Below are positions 15,395-24,003 of a DNA stretch of 64,000 bases, in pieces. The notes below the pieces were generated by a model, which worked only from the letters and a program-made list of their open reading frames with translations, had not been told where the DNA came from and did not search any database. This DNA is from Gordonia mangrovi (GTDB lineage: Bacteria > Actinomycetota > Actinomycetes > Mycobacteriales > Mycobacteriaceae): the NCBI RefSeq assembly GCF_024734075.1, contig NZ_CP102850.1, forward strand, positions 1,984,001 through 2,048,000, read 5' to 3'. The first letter of the stretch is position 1; each line of letters opens with the position of its first letter. Position numbers and translations under genes: made by a program.

Positions 15395-16678
15395 ATGACC
15401 ATGAAACTCTCCGCCGCTCTCGACGTCGAGGTGGTGGCCCACGAGGCCGCCGACGAAGTCACCGTGTTGCTGGAACTGCAGGCGCCCGCCGGCCCGGACA
15501 CCGATCGCGCGCCCACCGCGCTGCAGGTGGTGCTCGACCGCAGCGGGTCGATGTCCGGGCCGCCGCTCGACGGTGCCCGCACGGCGTTGGCCGGGGTGGT
15601 CGCGCAGCTCGCTCCGTCCGACGTGTTCGGTGTGGTCACCTTCGACGACTCCGCGCAGGTCGTGGTCCCCGCCGCGCCCTTGGCCGACAAGCAACGCGCC
15701 ACCGACGCGATCACCGCGATCACGGCCGGCGGGTGCACCGACCTGTCGTCGGGCTACCTGCGCGGGCTGCAGGAACTGCGTCGCGCCACCACCGCGGCCG
15801 GCATCCGCGGCGGAACGGTGCTGGTGATCAGCGACGGGCACGTCAACCGCGGGCTTCAGGATCTCGACGAGTTCGCGAGCATCACCGCCAAGGCCGCCGC
15901 CGACGGCATCATCACCTCCACGTTGGGGTACGGCCGCGGCTATGACGAGACGCTGCTCTCGGCGATTGCCCGCTCCGGCAACGGCAACCACGTGTTCGCC
16001 GACGACCCGGACGCCGCCGGCGGCGCCATCGCCGACGAGGTCGAGGGACTGCTGGCGAAGTCGGCGCAGGCCGTGACACTCACGGTGCGGTTCGTGCCGC
16101 AGGTGCAGGAGCTCTCGGTGTACAACGACCTGCCCGCACACCAGACCGCCGACGGCGAGGTGATGATCGAGCTCGGCGACCTCTACGCACTCGAGGAACG
16201 GAAACTGTTGCTGCGGATGAAGGTCGACGGCCTCGCCGCATTGGGGCTCGCACAGATCGCGACCCTGGAGTTGCGGTACGTGGAAACGGCCACCCTCACC
16301 GAACACACGGTGTCGCTTCCGATCTCGGTGAATGTGGTGCCCGGCGACGAACTCGGCGACCGCGTTCCCGACCCGAAGGTGCAGTCGGAGAAGCTGTATC
16401 AGGAAGGGCAGGCGGCGAAGTTGGAGGCGTCGCAGGCATACGAGGCCGGCGACCTCGACGGCGGCCTGGCGTCGATGCGGGCATCCCGCGACCGGCTGCA
16501 GGCGGCGTCCGTCTTGGCGATGCCGGCCGAGCGCGCGTTGATCGATCAGGAGCTGCAGATGATCGAGGAACTCAGCGCCGAGGCCCCGATTACCGGAGCC
16601 ATCTACGCCTCCAAGGCGACCCGCGACTCCTACCACCTCGGCAACCGCAAGCGCGGTCGTCGGCCATCCGCTGGTTGA
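15395..16678 (+). CDS. VWA-domain protein
   Basis: 427 residues from ATG 15395, with a strong GGGAGGAAGG site. After a short beta-rich lead-in, a von Willebrand factor A domain spans about residues 45-220. Its MIDAS motif is intact: DRSGSMSG (DxSxS), Thr in GGCTDLSSG and Asp in VLVISDGHVN. The C-terminal half contains a beta domain and a helical tail with TPR-like character (EKLYQEGQAAKLEASQAYEAGDLDGGLASM). There is no signal peptide, so the protein is probably cytosolic. VWA proteins often act as metal-dependent scaffolds. It is divergent from the NrtR-like regulator and directly precedes an ADP-ribosylglycohydrolase, suggesting a link to ADP-ribosylation. Confidence 0.85.
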   Translation: MTMKLSAALDVEVVAHEAADEVTVLLELQAPAGPDTDRAPTALQVVLDRSGSMSGPPLDGARTALAGVVAQLAPSDVFGVVTFDDSAQVVVPAAPLADKQRATDAITAITAGGCTDLSSGYLRGLQELRRATTAAGIRGGTVLVISDGHVNRGLQDLDEFASITAKAAADGIITSTLGYGRGYDETLLSAIARSGNGNHVFADDPDAAGGAIADEVEGLLAKSAQAVTLTVRFVPQVQELSVYNDLPAHQTADGEVMIELGDLYALEERKLLLRMKVDGLAALGLAQIATLELRYVETATLTEHTVSLPISVNVVPGDELGDRVPDPKVQSEKLYQEGQAAKLEASQAYEAGDLDGGLASMRASRDRLQAASVLAMPAERALIDQELQMIEELSAEAPITGAIYASKATRDSYHLGNRKRGRRPSAG

Positions 16679-16713
16679 GTAGGCGCGAACGTAGTGAGTG
16701 GCGTATCGAAACC
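16673..16713. repeat. dispersed palindromic-type repeat (REP-like)
   Basis: A 41-bp unit starts GGTTGAGTAGGC and ends GCGTATCGAAACC, with partly complementary ends. Units of this kind (read on the other strand as GGTTTCGATAC...CTACTCAACC) are recalled from intergenic regions of several actinobacteria. It overlaps the stop codon of the VWA gene and fills the gap before the next gene. No second copy was noticed in the window. Confidence 0.5.
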
Positions 16714-16742
16714 AGCACCACCACCCCAACAGGAGACCCCAC

Positions 16743-17732
16743 TTGCTCCTCTCCCCCACCCAACTCGACCGCGCCACAGGCGTTCTCCTCGGCACCGCCG
16801 TCGGCGACGCCCTCGGCGTCCCCTACGAATTCGAGTGCCGCATCCTGCGCGCCGACGAGACCCCGCAGATGCTCGGCGGCGGCCTCGGTCCCTTCGCACC
16901 CGGCGAGTGGAGCGACGACACCTCGCTGGCCATGGCGATCGCTCTCGTCGCAGCCACCGGCGCCGACCTCACCACCGACGACGCCCTCGACGCCATCGCC
17001 GAGAACTTCCTGCAATGGTTCGACGACGGTCCGCCTGACGTCGGCGTACAGACCCGGGCGGTGTTGAGCGCGACTCGTCGTCGTCTCAGTGCTGGCGAGT
17101 CCGGCGTGAGTCGGGTGATGCGGGAGGAAGCCGCGAGTTACGCTGCCGCACATCCGCACTCCGCCGGAAACGGCGCACTGATGCGTACCGCACCGGTCGT
17201 GCTGGCCCACCTCGACGACCGGGATCGGCTCGCCGAGGCCGCTCGCCTGGTCGCGTCGCTAACGCACGCCGATCCGCTCGCCGGCGATTCGTGCGTGCTG
17301 TGGTGTGAGGCGATTCGGGTCGCCGTGCTCGACGGACGCATCGACGTCTTCGCCGGACTCGACCTCCTACCCGCGGACCGGGCAGACCAGTGGAAGCGCT
17401 GGCTCGACGACGCCCTGACCTGCGATCCGACCACGTTCGCACCCAACGGGTTCACGGTGGCCGCTCTGCAGGCGGCCACGGCCGCGATCACGCATACTCC
17501 GGCCGATGATGCGGCGCACCTCGAGAATGCGCTCTACGCGGCGATCCGGATCGGCAACGACACCGACACCGTCGCGGCGATCGCGGGCGGGTTGCTCGGG
17601 GCGAGGTGGGGCGCGAGTTCCGTGCCCGATGAATGGCGAGAGGCGGTGCATGGTTGGCCGCACGACAATGGCCGCCCGCATACCGCACGTGACCTCATCG
17701 CCCTCGCCGGTGCCGTGCAACCAGGTCAATGA
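16743..17732 (+). CDS. ADP-ribosylglycohydrolase (DraG/ARH-like)
   Basis: 329 residues from TTG 16743, chosen because AGGAGA lies eight bases upstream; the frame also opens at 16698, but that start lies inside the repeat element. Family motifs in order: GVLLGTAVGDALGVPYE near the N-terminus, WSDDTSLAMA (metal-binding Asp pair), SAGNGALMRTAP, and NDTDTVAAIAGGLLGARWG near the C-terminus (second metal-binding Asp set). Members remove ADP-ribose from modified proteins, nucleic acids or small molecules using two Mg2+ ions. It lies 64 bp downstream of the VWA gene, with an NrtR-like ADP-ribose-sensing regulator divergent from both, so the three probably form one regulated unit. Confidence 0.88.
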   Translation: MLLSPTQLDRATGVLLGTAVGDALGVPYEFECRILRADETPQMLGGGLGPFAPGEWSDDTSLAMAIALVAATGADLTTDDALDAIAENFLQWFDDGPPDVGVQTRAVLSATRRRLSAGESGVSRVMREEAASYAAAHPHSAGNGALMRTAPVVLAHLDDRDRLAEAARLVASLTHADPLAGDSCVLWCEAIRVAVLDGRIDVFAGLDLLPADRADQWKRWLDDALTCDPTTFAPNGFTVAALQAATAAITHTPADDAAHLENALYAAIRIGNDTDTVAAIAGGLLGARWGASSVPDEWREAVHGWPHDNGRPHTARDLIALAGAVQPGQ

Positions 17733-17738
17733 CGTCCC

Positions 17739-17804
17739 AATCACATGGGGAACTGACATCCACACCGGTTGCAGCCTGTGTGGATGTCAGTTCCCCATGT
17801 GATT
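17739..17804. terminator. perfect 27-bp inverted repeat between convergent genes
   Basis: Arms 17739-17765 and 17778-17804 are exact reverse complements over 27 bp, with a 12-nt loop (17766-17777). There is no T-tract on either side. The element sits between the ADP-ribosylglycohydrolase stop and the convergent DUF2200 gene, a typical place for a bidirectional tail-less actinobacterial terminator. Its length and perfection are unusual, so a small palindromic mobile repeat is an alternative. Confidence 0.7.
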
Positions 17805-17812
17805 GCGCGGGG

Positions 17813-18166
17813 TCAGCTGCCCCGCAGGATCGACGTCATCTTCTTCCCCTTGGCGACTTCGTCGACGAGTTTGTCCATGTAGCGGATCTTCTGCATCAGC
17901 GGGTCCTCGATCTCCTCGACGCGGTGTCCGCAGATGACGCCGGTGATGAGTTCGGCGTTCGGGTTGAAGGCGGGCGCCTCGGCGAAGAAGGTTCTCAGGT
18001 CGGTCTCGTCGGCGATCACCTTCTCCAGGCCGGCGTGGTCGTAGCCGGTGAGCCAGGTGATCACCTGGTCGACCTCCGCCTTGGTGTGGTCCTTGCGCTC
18101 GGCCTTCGCCACATAGTGCGGGTAGATGCTGGCGAAGCTCATCGTGAAGATGCGATGCTCGGCCAT
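17813..18166 (-). CDS. DUF2200-family protein
   Basis: 117 residues from ATG 18164-18166, with AAGGAG upstream. The sequence matches the small DUF2200 family: [38 protein letters not shown] near the N-terminus, and [38 protein letters not shown] C-terminus. Members are ~115-residue cytosolic proteins found across bacteria; no biochemical role is established. It is a single-gene unit and ends at the hairpin shared with the convergent gene. Confidence 0.85.
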   Translation of the reverse strand: MAEHRIFTMSFASIYPHYVAKAERKDHTKAEVDQVITWLTGYDHAGLEKVIADETDLRTFFAEAPAFNPNAELITGVICGHRVEEIEDPLMQKIRYMDKLVDEVAKGKKMTSILRGS

Positions 18167-18449
18167 CGTCGGTCTCCTTCGTCGGGTGGGGATGATTGTG
18201 CCAGGACAGCCCTGAATCCCACGTCGCACGTGCGTGATGCTCGCCATCGTTGCACGCCATTCCGCCGATCGCACCAAACTCCCACTTCGCGCCGTCCGCT
18301 AGATCGCTCTCGGCTTGACGCGCGTTTCCAGAGTCCAGTTCCCGTATCGATCCTCGACAGTCCGCTCGTGCTTGTCTGTCGGTGCGACGTGCGACCGTAC
18401 GCCTACAGACCCAGAAGGGTTTGGCCTTGGATACGGAGGTCGGGAAAAG

Positions 18450-19586
18450 GTGACAACCGAAGTAGCTAACCAGATCGTCGCTGTGAACTGGAAAGGCGTA
18501 GCGATCGCAACAGCAGTCATTATCGTGACGCAGTTCTTGCGATGGTTTACAAATTATGTCCGTTCCGTTGTGGGTGGTCGACGTAAGAGAAACACACACA
18601 TGAATGAGTGGAACGAGATTTGTACGCAAATACCAGCGGCCTCCGCGGAAACACCAGCGACGCACTCGCCGAGTGACTTCCTACCACTGATCGCCGCGCG
18701 AGACTTGATCGACCAAGCCACGAGGCCAAAGACAGCGAGCCTCGGGGCACTCATTCTCGCTCTGTTCACAGCTTTCGCGCTGTGGCTGACCACTTTCGTG
18801 GCGATGGTTGTCGGAATCGTCGTCGGGGTGGCCATGTTTTGGTTAGGCCAAGCGGCGCACGGACTACTCACTCTTGTGCTCGCCGGCGCCGTAACCGCTC
18901 AACTAATGTCGGTTTCCTTCCTGTCTGGTGAGGTCTTTTCGGACGCCGCCGAGATGAGGCTCACACTCATGGGGCGGCGCCTGTTGCATGACGACCCGCT
19001 CCTCCCGGCAGTGGCAAGGCTCAGGGCCGAGTGGGGGCTCCTCGGGCCCACTGATGCTCGGGCAGCAGAGGCCTATTCAGTACGCGCCAGCGGCATGACT
19101 GGTATCGCCGCCTGGGCGGGAAAGGCCCGCCAGTCCAAGCTCAGGCTCGCCGCAACCCGAAGGGGCTTGGATCATGGCGCCTCGCCTACTTTCGACGCGG
19201 ACGAAAAGGTGGAACTCAGCGGCGCGAAACGGATATCTTGGATGAGGGTTGCAGGCGCACGACGCATCCTCAGATTGAGCATCTGGCTGGCAAACGGCGC
19301 CGATGCACTGAGTCCGACCGGTTCACAGCGAACTATGACCCAGCACACCCACGACTCGTCAGATCGTCTTCCTGAAGACAGTGACAATTTGGCCTCCGGC
19401 AGTCATGCCAAGTTCGAGACTTTCGCGCTTATGATGGAGCCGACCCAGCCGGATTGGAACGCTGCGGCGACTGCACGTTCAAAGTGTCAGTGCCCTGCAA
19501 ACGCCTCCGCCAACCACCACGACCCGCCGTCATCGGCGATCTTCGCATCGACGACGAGCGGCCGGGCCGAACCCGCTTCCCGGTAG
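18450..19586 (+). CDS. membrane protein of unknown function with overrun C-terminus
   Basis: 378 residues from GTG 18450, supported by GGAGG ten bases upstream. It has a hydrophobic helix near the N-terminus (VNWKGVAIATAVIIVTQFL), then a soluble segment, then three closely packed membrane helices (about residues 105-180: SLGALILALFTAFALWLTTF, VAMVVGIVVGVAMFW, GLLTLVLAGAVTAQLMSV). The remaining ~190 residues are soluble and basic. The last ~33 residues (19487-19586) lie antisense to the end of the ThDP-enzyme gene and have its shadow composition, so the native stop was probably lost. Base composition is less GC-rich than the neighbours, suggesting acquisition. No family recognised. Confidence 0.6.
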   Translation: MTTEVANQIVAVNWKGVAIATAVIIVTQFLRWFTNYVRSVVGGRRKRNTHMNEWNEICTQIPAASAETPATHSPSDFLPLIAARDLIDQATRPKTASLGALILALFTAFALWLTTFVAMVVGIVVGVAMFWLGQAAHGLLTLVLAGAVTAQLMSVSFLSGEVFSDAAEMRLTLMGRRLLHDDPLLPAVARLRAEWGLLGPTDARAAEAYSVRASGMTGIAAWAGKARQSKLRLAATRRGLDHGASPTFDADEKVELSGAKRISWMRVAGARRILRLSIWLANGADALSPTGSQRTMTQHTHDSSDRLPEDSDNLASGSHAKFETFALMMEPTQPDWNAAATARSKCQCPANASANHHDPPSSAIFASTTSGRAEPASR

Positions 19587-21154
19587 CCGTCAACCCACGC
19601 GCGCACCGCGCCCAGATCGTCGACGCTTCGCACCGTCACGCCCTCGGCCCCGAATCCACGAGCAATCGAGGCGATGTCGGTGTCCGGGAAGGTGACCGTG
19701 TCGTGGTCGCCGTCGGTGAAGTGATGCACCTCGGCGCCGTAGGCGGAGTCGTTGTAGACGATGACCACCAGCGGCAGACCGAGCCGGACTGCGGTGTCGA
19801 GTTCGGCGATGCTCATCAGGAAGCCGCCGTCGCCGGTGCCGAGCACAGGTAGCCGATTCGGTTGGGCGAGTGCGGCTCCGATCGCGGTGTACAGGCCGAG
19901 GCCGATGGATTGGTAGGCCTGGGTGAAGCAGAAGCCGTTCTCGTCCGGCACCGACAGGTGGGTGGACGGGTAGCCCATGAAGTTGCCGGAGTCGATCGAC
20001 AGCACCCGGTCGGCGGGCAGGGTCTCGTCGAGCGCGATGGTCAGCGCGCGCGGATCGATGCGGTCGGCGGTGGAGATGTCGTCGACCGGAACATCCTGCC
20101 AGCGTGACGATTCGGCGATGCGCGAGCGGACCTCATCGGTGCGGTAACGCGGCGCCGGAGCCGCGCCGATGCGCCGGATCTCGTCGAGCACGTCGGCCGC
20201 GGTCAGCCCGCAGTCGCCGACCACCCCGAGCGCGACCGGGCGGTGTGCACCGATCGCGTCCACGTCGTCGTCGACCTGCACCACCCGGGTGTTGGCGCCG
20301 ATCAGCTTGCCGTGGCGCATCGTCCACTGATTCAGCGCGCATCCCCAGCCGACGATGAGGTCAGCGTCAGCGATCAGCTCGGCGGTCGTCGGCGACGAAA
20401 ACCCACCGGAGATACCGAGATCGAACGGGTCACCGGCGAAGAGGCCGTTGGCCACCGCCGACGTCGCCACCAACGCGCCGGTGGTCGCCGCCAGCGCATC
20501 GATCACCGGACCCGCGTTGCGCGCGCCCCGACCGGCCACGAACACCGGCCGCTGCGACGCCCCGATCAGACCCACCAGGTCACGAACCGTGCCGACATCC
20601 GGCCGCACGCGCGGCTGCTCGAACCTCGGCGAGATCGGCCCGTCCACCGACGCCGGCATCGCCGCCACGTCGATGGCCACATTCAGCACCACGGTCCGGC
20701 GTTGCGTGACCGCAGTCCGGTACGCGCGCACCACATCGGCGAGTGCGGTGTCCGCCGAGTAGACCCGCTCGCTGACCGCGCCGACGCTGCGTACCAACGC
20801 GTCCTGGTCGATACGGAAGTTGGAGCGCAGGGCGGCGGCAGGGCTGTCGGCGGTGAGCACGATCATCGGGGTGCGACTCTTGGCGGCCTCGGTGATGCCG
20901 GTCATCGCGTTGGTGAGCCCGCATCCCTGGTGCAGGGACACGATTCCCACGCGCGACGACATGCGGGAGTAGGCGTCGGCCATCGTCGCCGCGCCGCCTT
21001 CGTGGCGGGCTGCGGTGAACGGCACCCCACCGGCGCGCAGGGCGTTGGTCATCACGAAGTTGCCGCTGCCCACCACCCCGAAGCAGTGGCCGGCGCCGAG
21101 GTCGGCCAGCACGCGGCCGACAACGTCGGCGACGGTGGGTCCGTAGGTGCTCAC
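19487..21154 (-). CDS. thiamine-diphosphate-dependent enzyme, acetolactate synthase-like
   Basis: 555 residues. The three-domain POX/ALS layout is clear. The N-terminal PYR domain holds the activating Glu (AARHEGGAATMADAYSR, near residue 51). A central Rossmann-like domain follows (RPVFVAGRGARNAGPVIDAL). The C-terminal PP domain holds the ThDP/Mg2+ motif GDGGFLMSIAELDTAV...YNDSAYG (about residues 450-480). Such enzymes decarboxylate or ligate 2-oxo acids; the substrate cannot be read from sequence. The cyclase-family gene directly upstream overlaps it by 4 bp, so the two proteins probably act in one short catabolic route. Cytosolic; FAD binding not assessed. Confidence 0.88.
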   Translation of the reverse strand: MSTYGPTVADVVGRVLADLGAGHCFGVVGSGNFVMTNALRAGGVPFTAARHEGGAATMADAYSRMSSRVGIVSLHQGCGLTNAMTGITEAAKSRTPMIVLTADSPAAALRSNFRIDQDALVRSVGAVSERVYSADTALADVVRAYRTAVTQRRTVVLNVAIDVAAMPASVDGPISPRFEQPRVRPDVGTVRDLVGLIGASQRPVFVAGRGARNAGPVIDALAATTGALVATSAVANGLFAGDPFDLGISGGFSSPTTAELIADADLIVGWGCALNQWTMRHGKLIGANTRVVQVDDDVDAIGAHRPVALGVVGDCGLTAADVLDEIRRIGAAPAPRYRTDEVRSRIAESSRWQDVPVDDISTADRIDPRALTIALDETLPADRVLSIDSGNFMGYPSTHLSVPDENGFCFTQAYQSIGLGLYTAIGAALAQPNRLPVLGTGDGGFLMSIAELDTAVRLGLPLVVIVYNDSAYGAEVHHFTDGDHDTVTFPDTDIASIARGFGAEGVTVRSVDDLGAVRAWVDGYREAGSARPLVVDAKIADDGGSWWLAEAFAGH

Positions 21155-21951
21155 GCACCCGCCTTGTCCACCACAGCCAGCACCCGCGACGGGCTGCCCG
21201 TGCCGCCGACGATGGGCAGCGGACTCACCACCAGCATCGCGCCGGTGGCCGGCAGCGCACCGAGGTTACGCAACGAGGTCAGACCGTACTTGTCGTTGCC
21301 GAGGAAGTAGTAGTGCACGGGGAAGACGGGGTCGAAGCCGCCCGCCATACCGGCGTCCACGCCGACGGTTTCCACGCCGAGGCCGGTGATGTCGCGCTGG
21401 CTGGCCAGCCATTCGGCGCAGTCGACGGCGACCCCCGGGGTGTGTGAGCCGGTGTCGTCGGCGTTGAGGAACTCCTCCTGCGACCCGCCGCGCGTCTCCC
21501 ACCCGGTGCGCAGCAGCAGCCATGTGCCGGCGGCGAGCTGGCCGTAGGTGGTCTCCCACTCCTCGACGTCGGCGATGGTGAGCAGGTAGTCGGGGTTGTC
21601 GGCCACCTTGGCGGTGAGGTCGATGACCGCGGCCGGCCCGATCAGTCGCTGCACGGGGATCTGGGAGACGTCGTCACCGTCGCGGCCGGTGATCCAATGG
21701 ACCGGTGCGTCGAGGTGGGTGCCGATGTGCTCGCCGGTGTGGATGTTGTTGTGCCGCCAGAACGGACCGGGCTCGTTGTAGGCGCTGACCTCCTCGAGGC
21801 TGAAGTCGATGAGGTTGACGAACGGGTCGGGCAGCCGCAGCGCCGGAGTCGCGGCGCTGAGCGGGGTGGTCAGGTCGATGACCTCGAGGTCGCCGGTGGA
21901 CAGGGCGGACAGGAAGGTCGAGACGACGGCGTCGGCCTGCGGGGAGGTCAT
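21151..21951 (-). CDS. cyclase-family (kynurenine-formamidase-like) metal-dependent hydrolase
   Basis: 266 residues from ATG 21949-21951. The diagnostic HxGTHxDxPxH motif is present as EHIGTHLDAPVHW (near residue 77), giving the His/Asp metal ligands. Later family features are WLLLRTGWETR and VGVDAGMAGG...PVHYYFLGND. The family includes arylformamidase and isatin hydrolase and opens amide or cyclic bonds. The 4-bp overlap with the ThDP-enzyme gene indicates one operon. One possibility is hydrolysis of a cyclic or N-acyl substrate followed by decarboxylation or ligation of the oxo acid produced; this is inference only. Confidence 0.87.
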   Translation of the reverse strand: MTSPQADAVVSTFLSALSTGDLEVIDLTTPLSAATPALRLPDPFVNLIDFSLEEVSAYNEPGPFWRHNNIHTGEHIGTHLDAPVHWITGRDGDDVSQIPVQRLIGPAAVIDLTAKVADNPDYLLTIADVEEWETTYGQLAAGTWLLLRTGWETRGGSQEEFLNADDTGSHTPGVAVDCAEWLASQRDITGLGVETVGVDAGMAGGFDPVFPVHYYFLGNDKYGLTSLRNLGALPATGAMLVVSPLPIVGGTGSPSRVLAVVDKAGA

Positions 21952-22063
21952 GGCTGCTCCTTGGTTCGGTGGCTGCCCACGACGGTAGTCGGTCGGCGCG
22001 GCCGCGCGGGGTCGTCATGATGGACGCCCGCGCCATACCCAAGAAGCAACTATCAGACGTATA

Positions 22064-22097
22064 GCTAAGTTTAGCCATGAGAAAGTACACTTAGCCA
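22064..22097. promoter_or_regulatory. operator-like repeats upstream of the fic gene
   Basis: In an AT-rich patch, the palindrome GCTAA-GT-TTAGC occupies 22064-22075, and a related half-site (CTTAGCCA) lies at 22090-22097. Read on the minus strand, TGGCTAA occurs twice. The element sits 35-70 bp before the fic start, and the Fic protein has a C-terminal helix-turn-helix-like region, so autoregulation is possible. Confidence 0.45.
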
Positions 22098-22131
22098 GTC
22101 GCTCTTGTACCTTTTGCACTACGGAGTACGC

Positions 22132-23319
22132 ATGAACTGGCCCAGTTCCCGAGTCGAGGAGCGCGCCTGGGTAGCGCGCGGTCGTTCGGGATCGCGCGCG
22201 GATCGGATGTTGCGGACCATCAACGTGTCGATCCCTCCGCGGATCGCCGACCTGCAGTACGACCCCACAGGCCGGGTTGCGCGGTCCCACGAGGCGGCGG
22301 TGATCGCGGTTGCGCGACTCGAGGCCGGGTACGGCGCACACTTGGCGCCGCTGGCCGACTTCCTGCTGCGCAGCGAGTCGGTGGCGTCGTCGAAGATCGA
22401 GCACATCGACGCCGGCTGGCACGCTTTCGGCAAGGCGCTTGCGGGCGGAAAGGCCAGTGCCGAAGCCCAGTCGCAGCTCGCCGCGGTTCACGCGCTGATC
22501 GCCATGGTCGATGCCGCCGGCGACGGGCCGATCACCCTCGACCTCATCCTCCGCGCCCACGCGATGCTCATGGCTCCCGACTACTACCAAGCGCGGGACG
22601 CCGGCGCGCTGCGGGAGGTGCAGAACTGGATCGGCGGCAGCGACCACTCGCCTCTGCACGCCATGTACATTCCTCCCCCACCGGAGTTCGTCGCGCCGCT
22701 CATGGACGATCTGATTCGGTTCTGCAATCGCACCGACCTGCCGGTGCTGGCACACGCGGCGATCGCGCACGCCCAGTTCGAGTCCATCCATCGGTTCGTC
22801 GACGGCAACGGGCGCATCGGGCGCGCGTTGATCAGCGCGATCCTACGACGACGCGGCCTCACCGAACGCATCACTGTCCCACTGGCTTCCGCGATGCTGG
22901 CGGACACCACGAAGTACTTCGCGAAGCTGGGCGACTACCGTCGCGGCGATGTCGATGGATTTGTCGACTATGTGGCAGCGGGAACGTTGGATGCCGCTGC
23001 CGCGTCGGAAGAGTCCGCCCGAGCACTCGCAAGCTTGCCCGCGCTGTGGGACGAACGCGCACGTCCTCGTGCCAACTCGGCCGATGCCGCGCTCCTCGAC
23101 CGACTCCTCGGCACACCTGTCCTCGATGCCGATGCGGCACAACAGATCACCAAGACCTCGGATGCGAGTACCTACCGAGCGTTGGGCCGGTTGACCGCGA
23201 TCGGAATTCTGGAACCGCTGTCGACCGCCAAACGCAACCAGGTCTGGGCGGCTGTCGACGTGCTCGCCGAACTGGACGCGTTGTCGGCGGCGATAGGTCG
23301 GCGGATGCTGGAGGATTGA
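22132..23319 (+). CDS. Fic-domain protein (AMPylase-type) with C-terminal winged helix
   Basis: 395 residues from ATG 22132, with GGAG upstream; a start nine codons earlier lacks support. The N-terminal region resembles the Fic_N domain with an inhibitory-helix-like segment (ESVASSKIEHID, near residue 83; the usual Gly/Asn after Glu is His). The catalytic motif HRFVDGNGRIGRAL (HxFxDGNGRxxR) lies near residue 222, so nucleotide transfer, usually AMPylation of Ser/Thr/Tyr, should be possible. The C-terminal ~100 residues include a winged-helix segment (DADAAQQITKTSDASTYRALGRLTAIGIL). Such stand-alone class II Fic proteins are often autoregulated. No antitoxin partner lies beside it. Confidence 0.88.
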   Translation: MNWPSSRVEERAWVARGRSGSRADRMLRTINVSIPPRIADLQYDPTGRVARSHEAAVIAVARLEAGYGAHLAPLADFLLRSESVASSKIEHIDAGWHAFGKALAGGKASAEAQSQLAAVHALIAMVDAAGDGPITLDLILRAHAMLMAPDYYQARDAGALREVQNWIGGSDHSPLHAMYIPPPPEFVAPLMDDLIRFCNRTDLPVLAHAAIAHAQFESIHRFVDGNGRIGRALISAILRRRGLTERITVPLASAMLADTTKYFAKLGDYRRGDVDGFVDYVAAGTLDAAAASEESARALASLPALWDERARPRANSADAALLDRLLGTPVLDADAAQQITKTSDASTYRALGRLTAIGILEPLSTAKRNQVWAAVDVLAELDALSAAIGRRMLED

Positions 23320-23509
23320 CGGGTATCACGCGTTGACGTCCGGCTAACAGTCATTCGGACGACCGGCTCCCACGCCCGAGAATTGCGGGACTGGCACAAT
23401 CGTGTGCGATCAGGGGCAAAAGGGGAAATGTTGATGGTCACAGCTGCTCTCGAGATTCTGGCCGGACTCTCGGCTCCGATGTGCCCCACATCGAATACGG
23501 GAGTGGATC

Positions 23510-23864
23510 ATGAACTGGCTTCGGCGTCTCGGCGCGGTCTGGTGTGTTGTTCTCGCCGGCGGCGCAGCCCTGGCGGTCGGGGCCCTGCAGCAGCGGGTCG
23601 GGGCGGCATGTGATCCGCTGTACTCGGTCAACGGGGTCGGCCTTATCTTCTTCTGGTTGCCGATAGTCGCCTTGGGGAACCCTTGTCGTCACCGGCATCG
23701 CCTATGCGGCACTCATCCGAGGAACGTCTCGGTTTGCATACGCCGCGCCGGCCATCACTTTGGTAATCGCGATTTTGATCGTGTGGGCGATGGTGACCCA
23801 TCTGACGCGAGACGCAGTCGTGCTGCCGGACGTCTGCCCATCTGGCAGCCCCTGGTGGCCGTAG
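23510..23864 (+). pseudogene. small membrane protein, frameshifted
   Basis: ATG 23510 with a GGGAG site begins a protein of about 117 residues. The first frame encodes MNWLRRLGAVWCVVLAGG..., a Cys-containing loop (GAACDPLYSVNG) and the start of a second helix (FFWLPIVALG). At the GGGG run near 23676 the sense continues only in another frame (LVVTGIAYAALIRG..., then ITLVIAILIVWAM, ending at TAG 23862-23864). Removing one G restores a three-helix membrane protein. The stretch 23556-23793 is duplicated, further degraded, at 27721-27949. A sequencing error at the G run cannot be excluded. Confidence 0.7.
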
Positions 23865-24003
23865 CCACAATCGAAATTTGTCGGCTGACGGTTTCGTGTC
23901 CCCGTCCTCTGCGCCAAGAGCGGCAGACGACTCGACGTCGCACCAAGTGCTCACTATCTACAGTGACCACGGAGTGAACAGCCGATGGGTTACGTTGTAG
24001 TAC

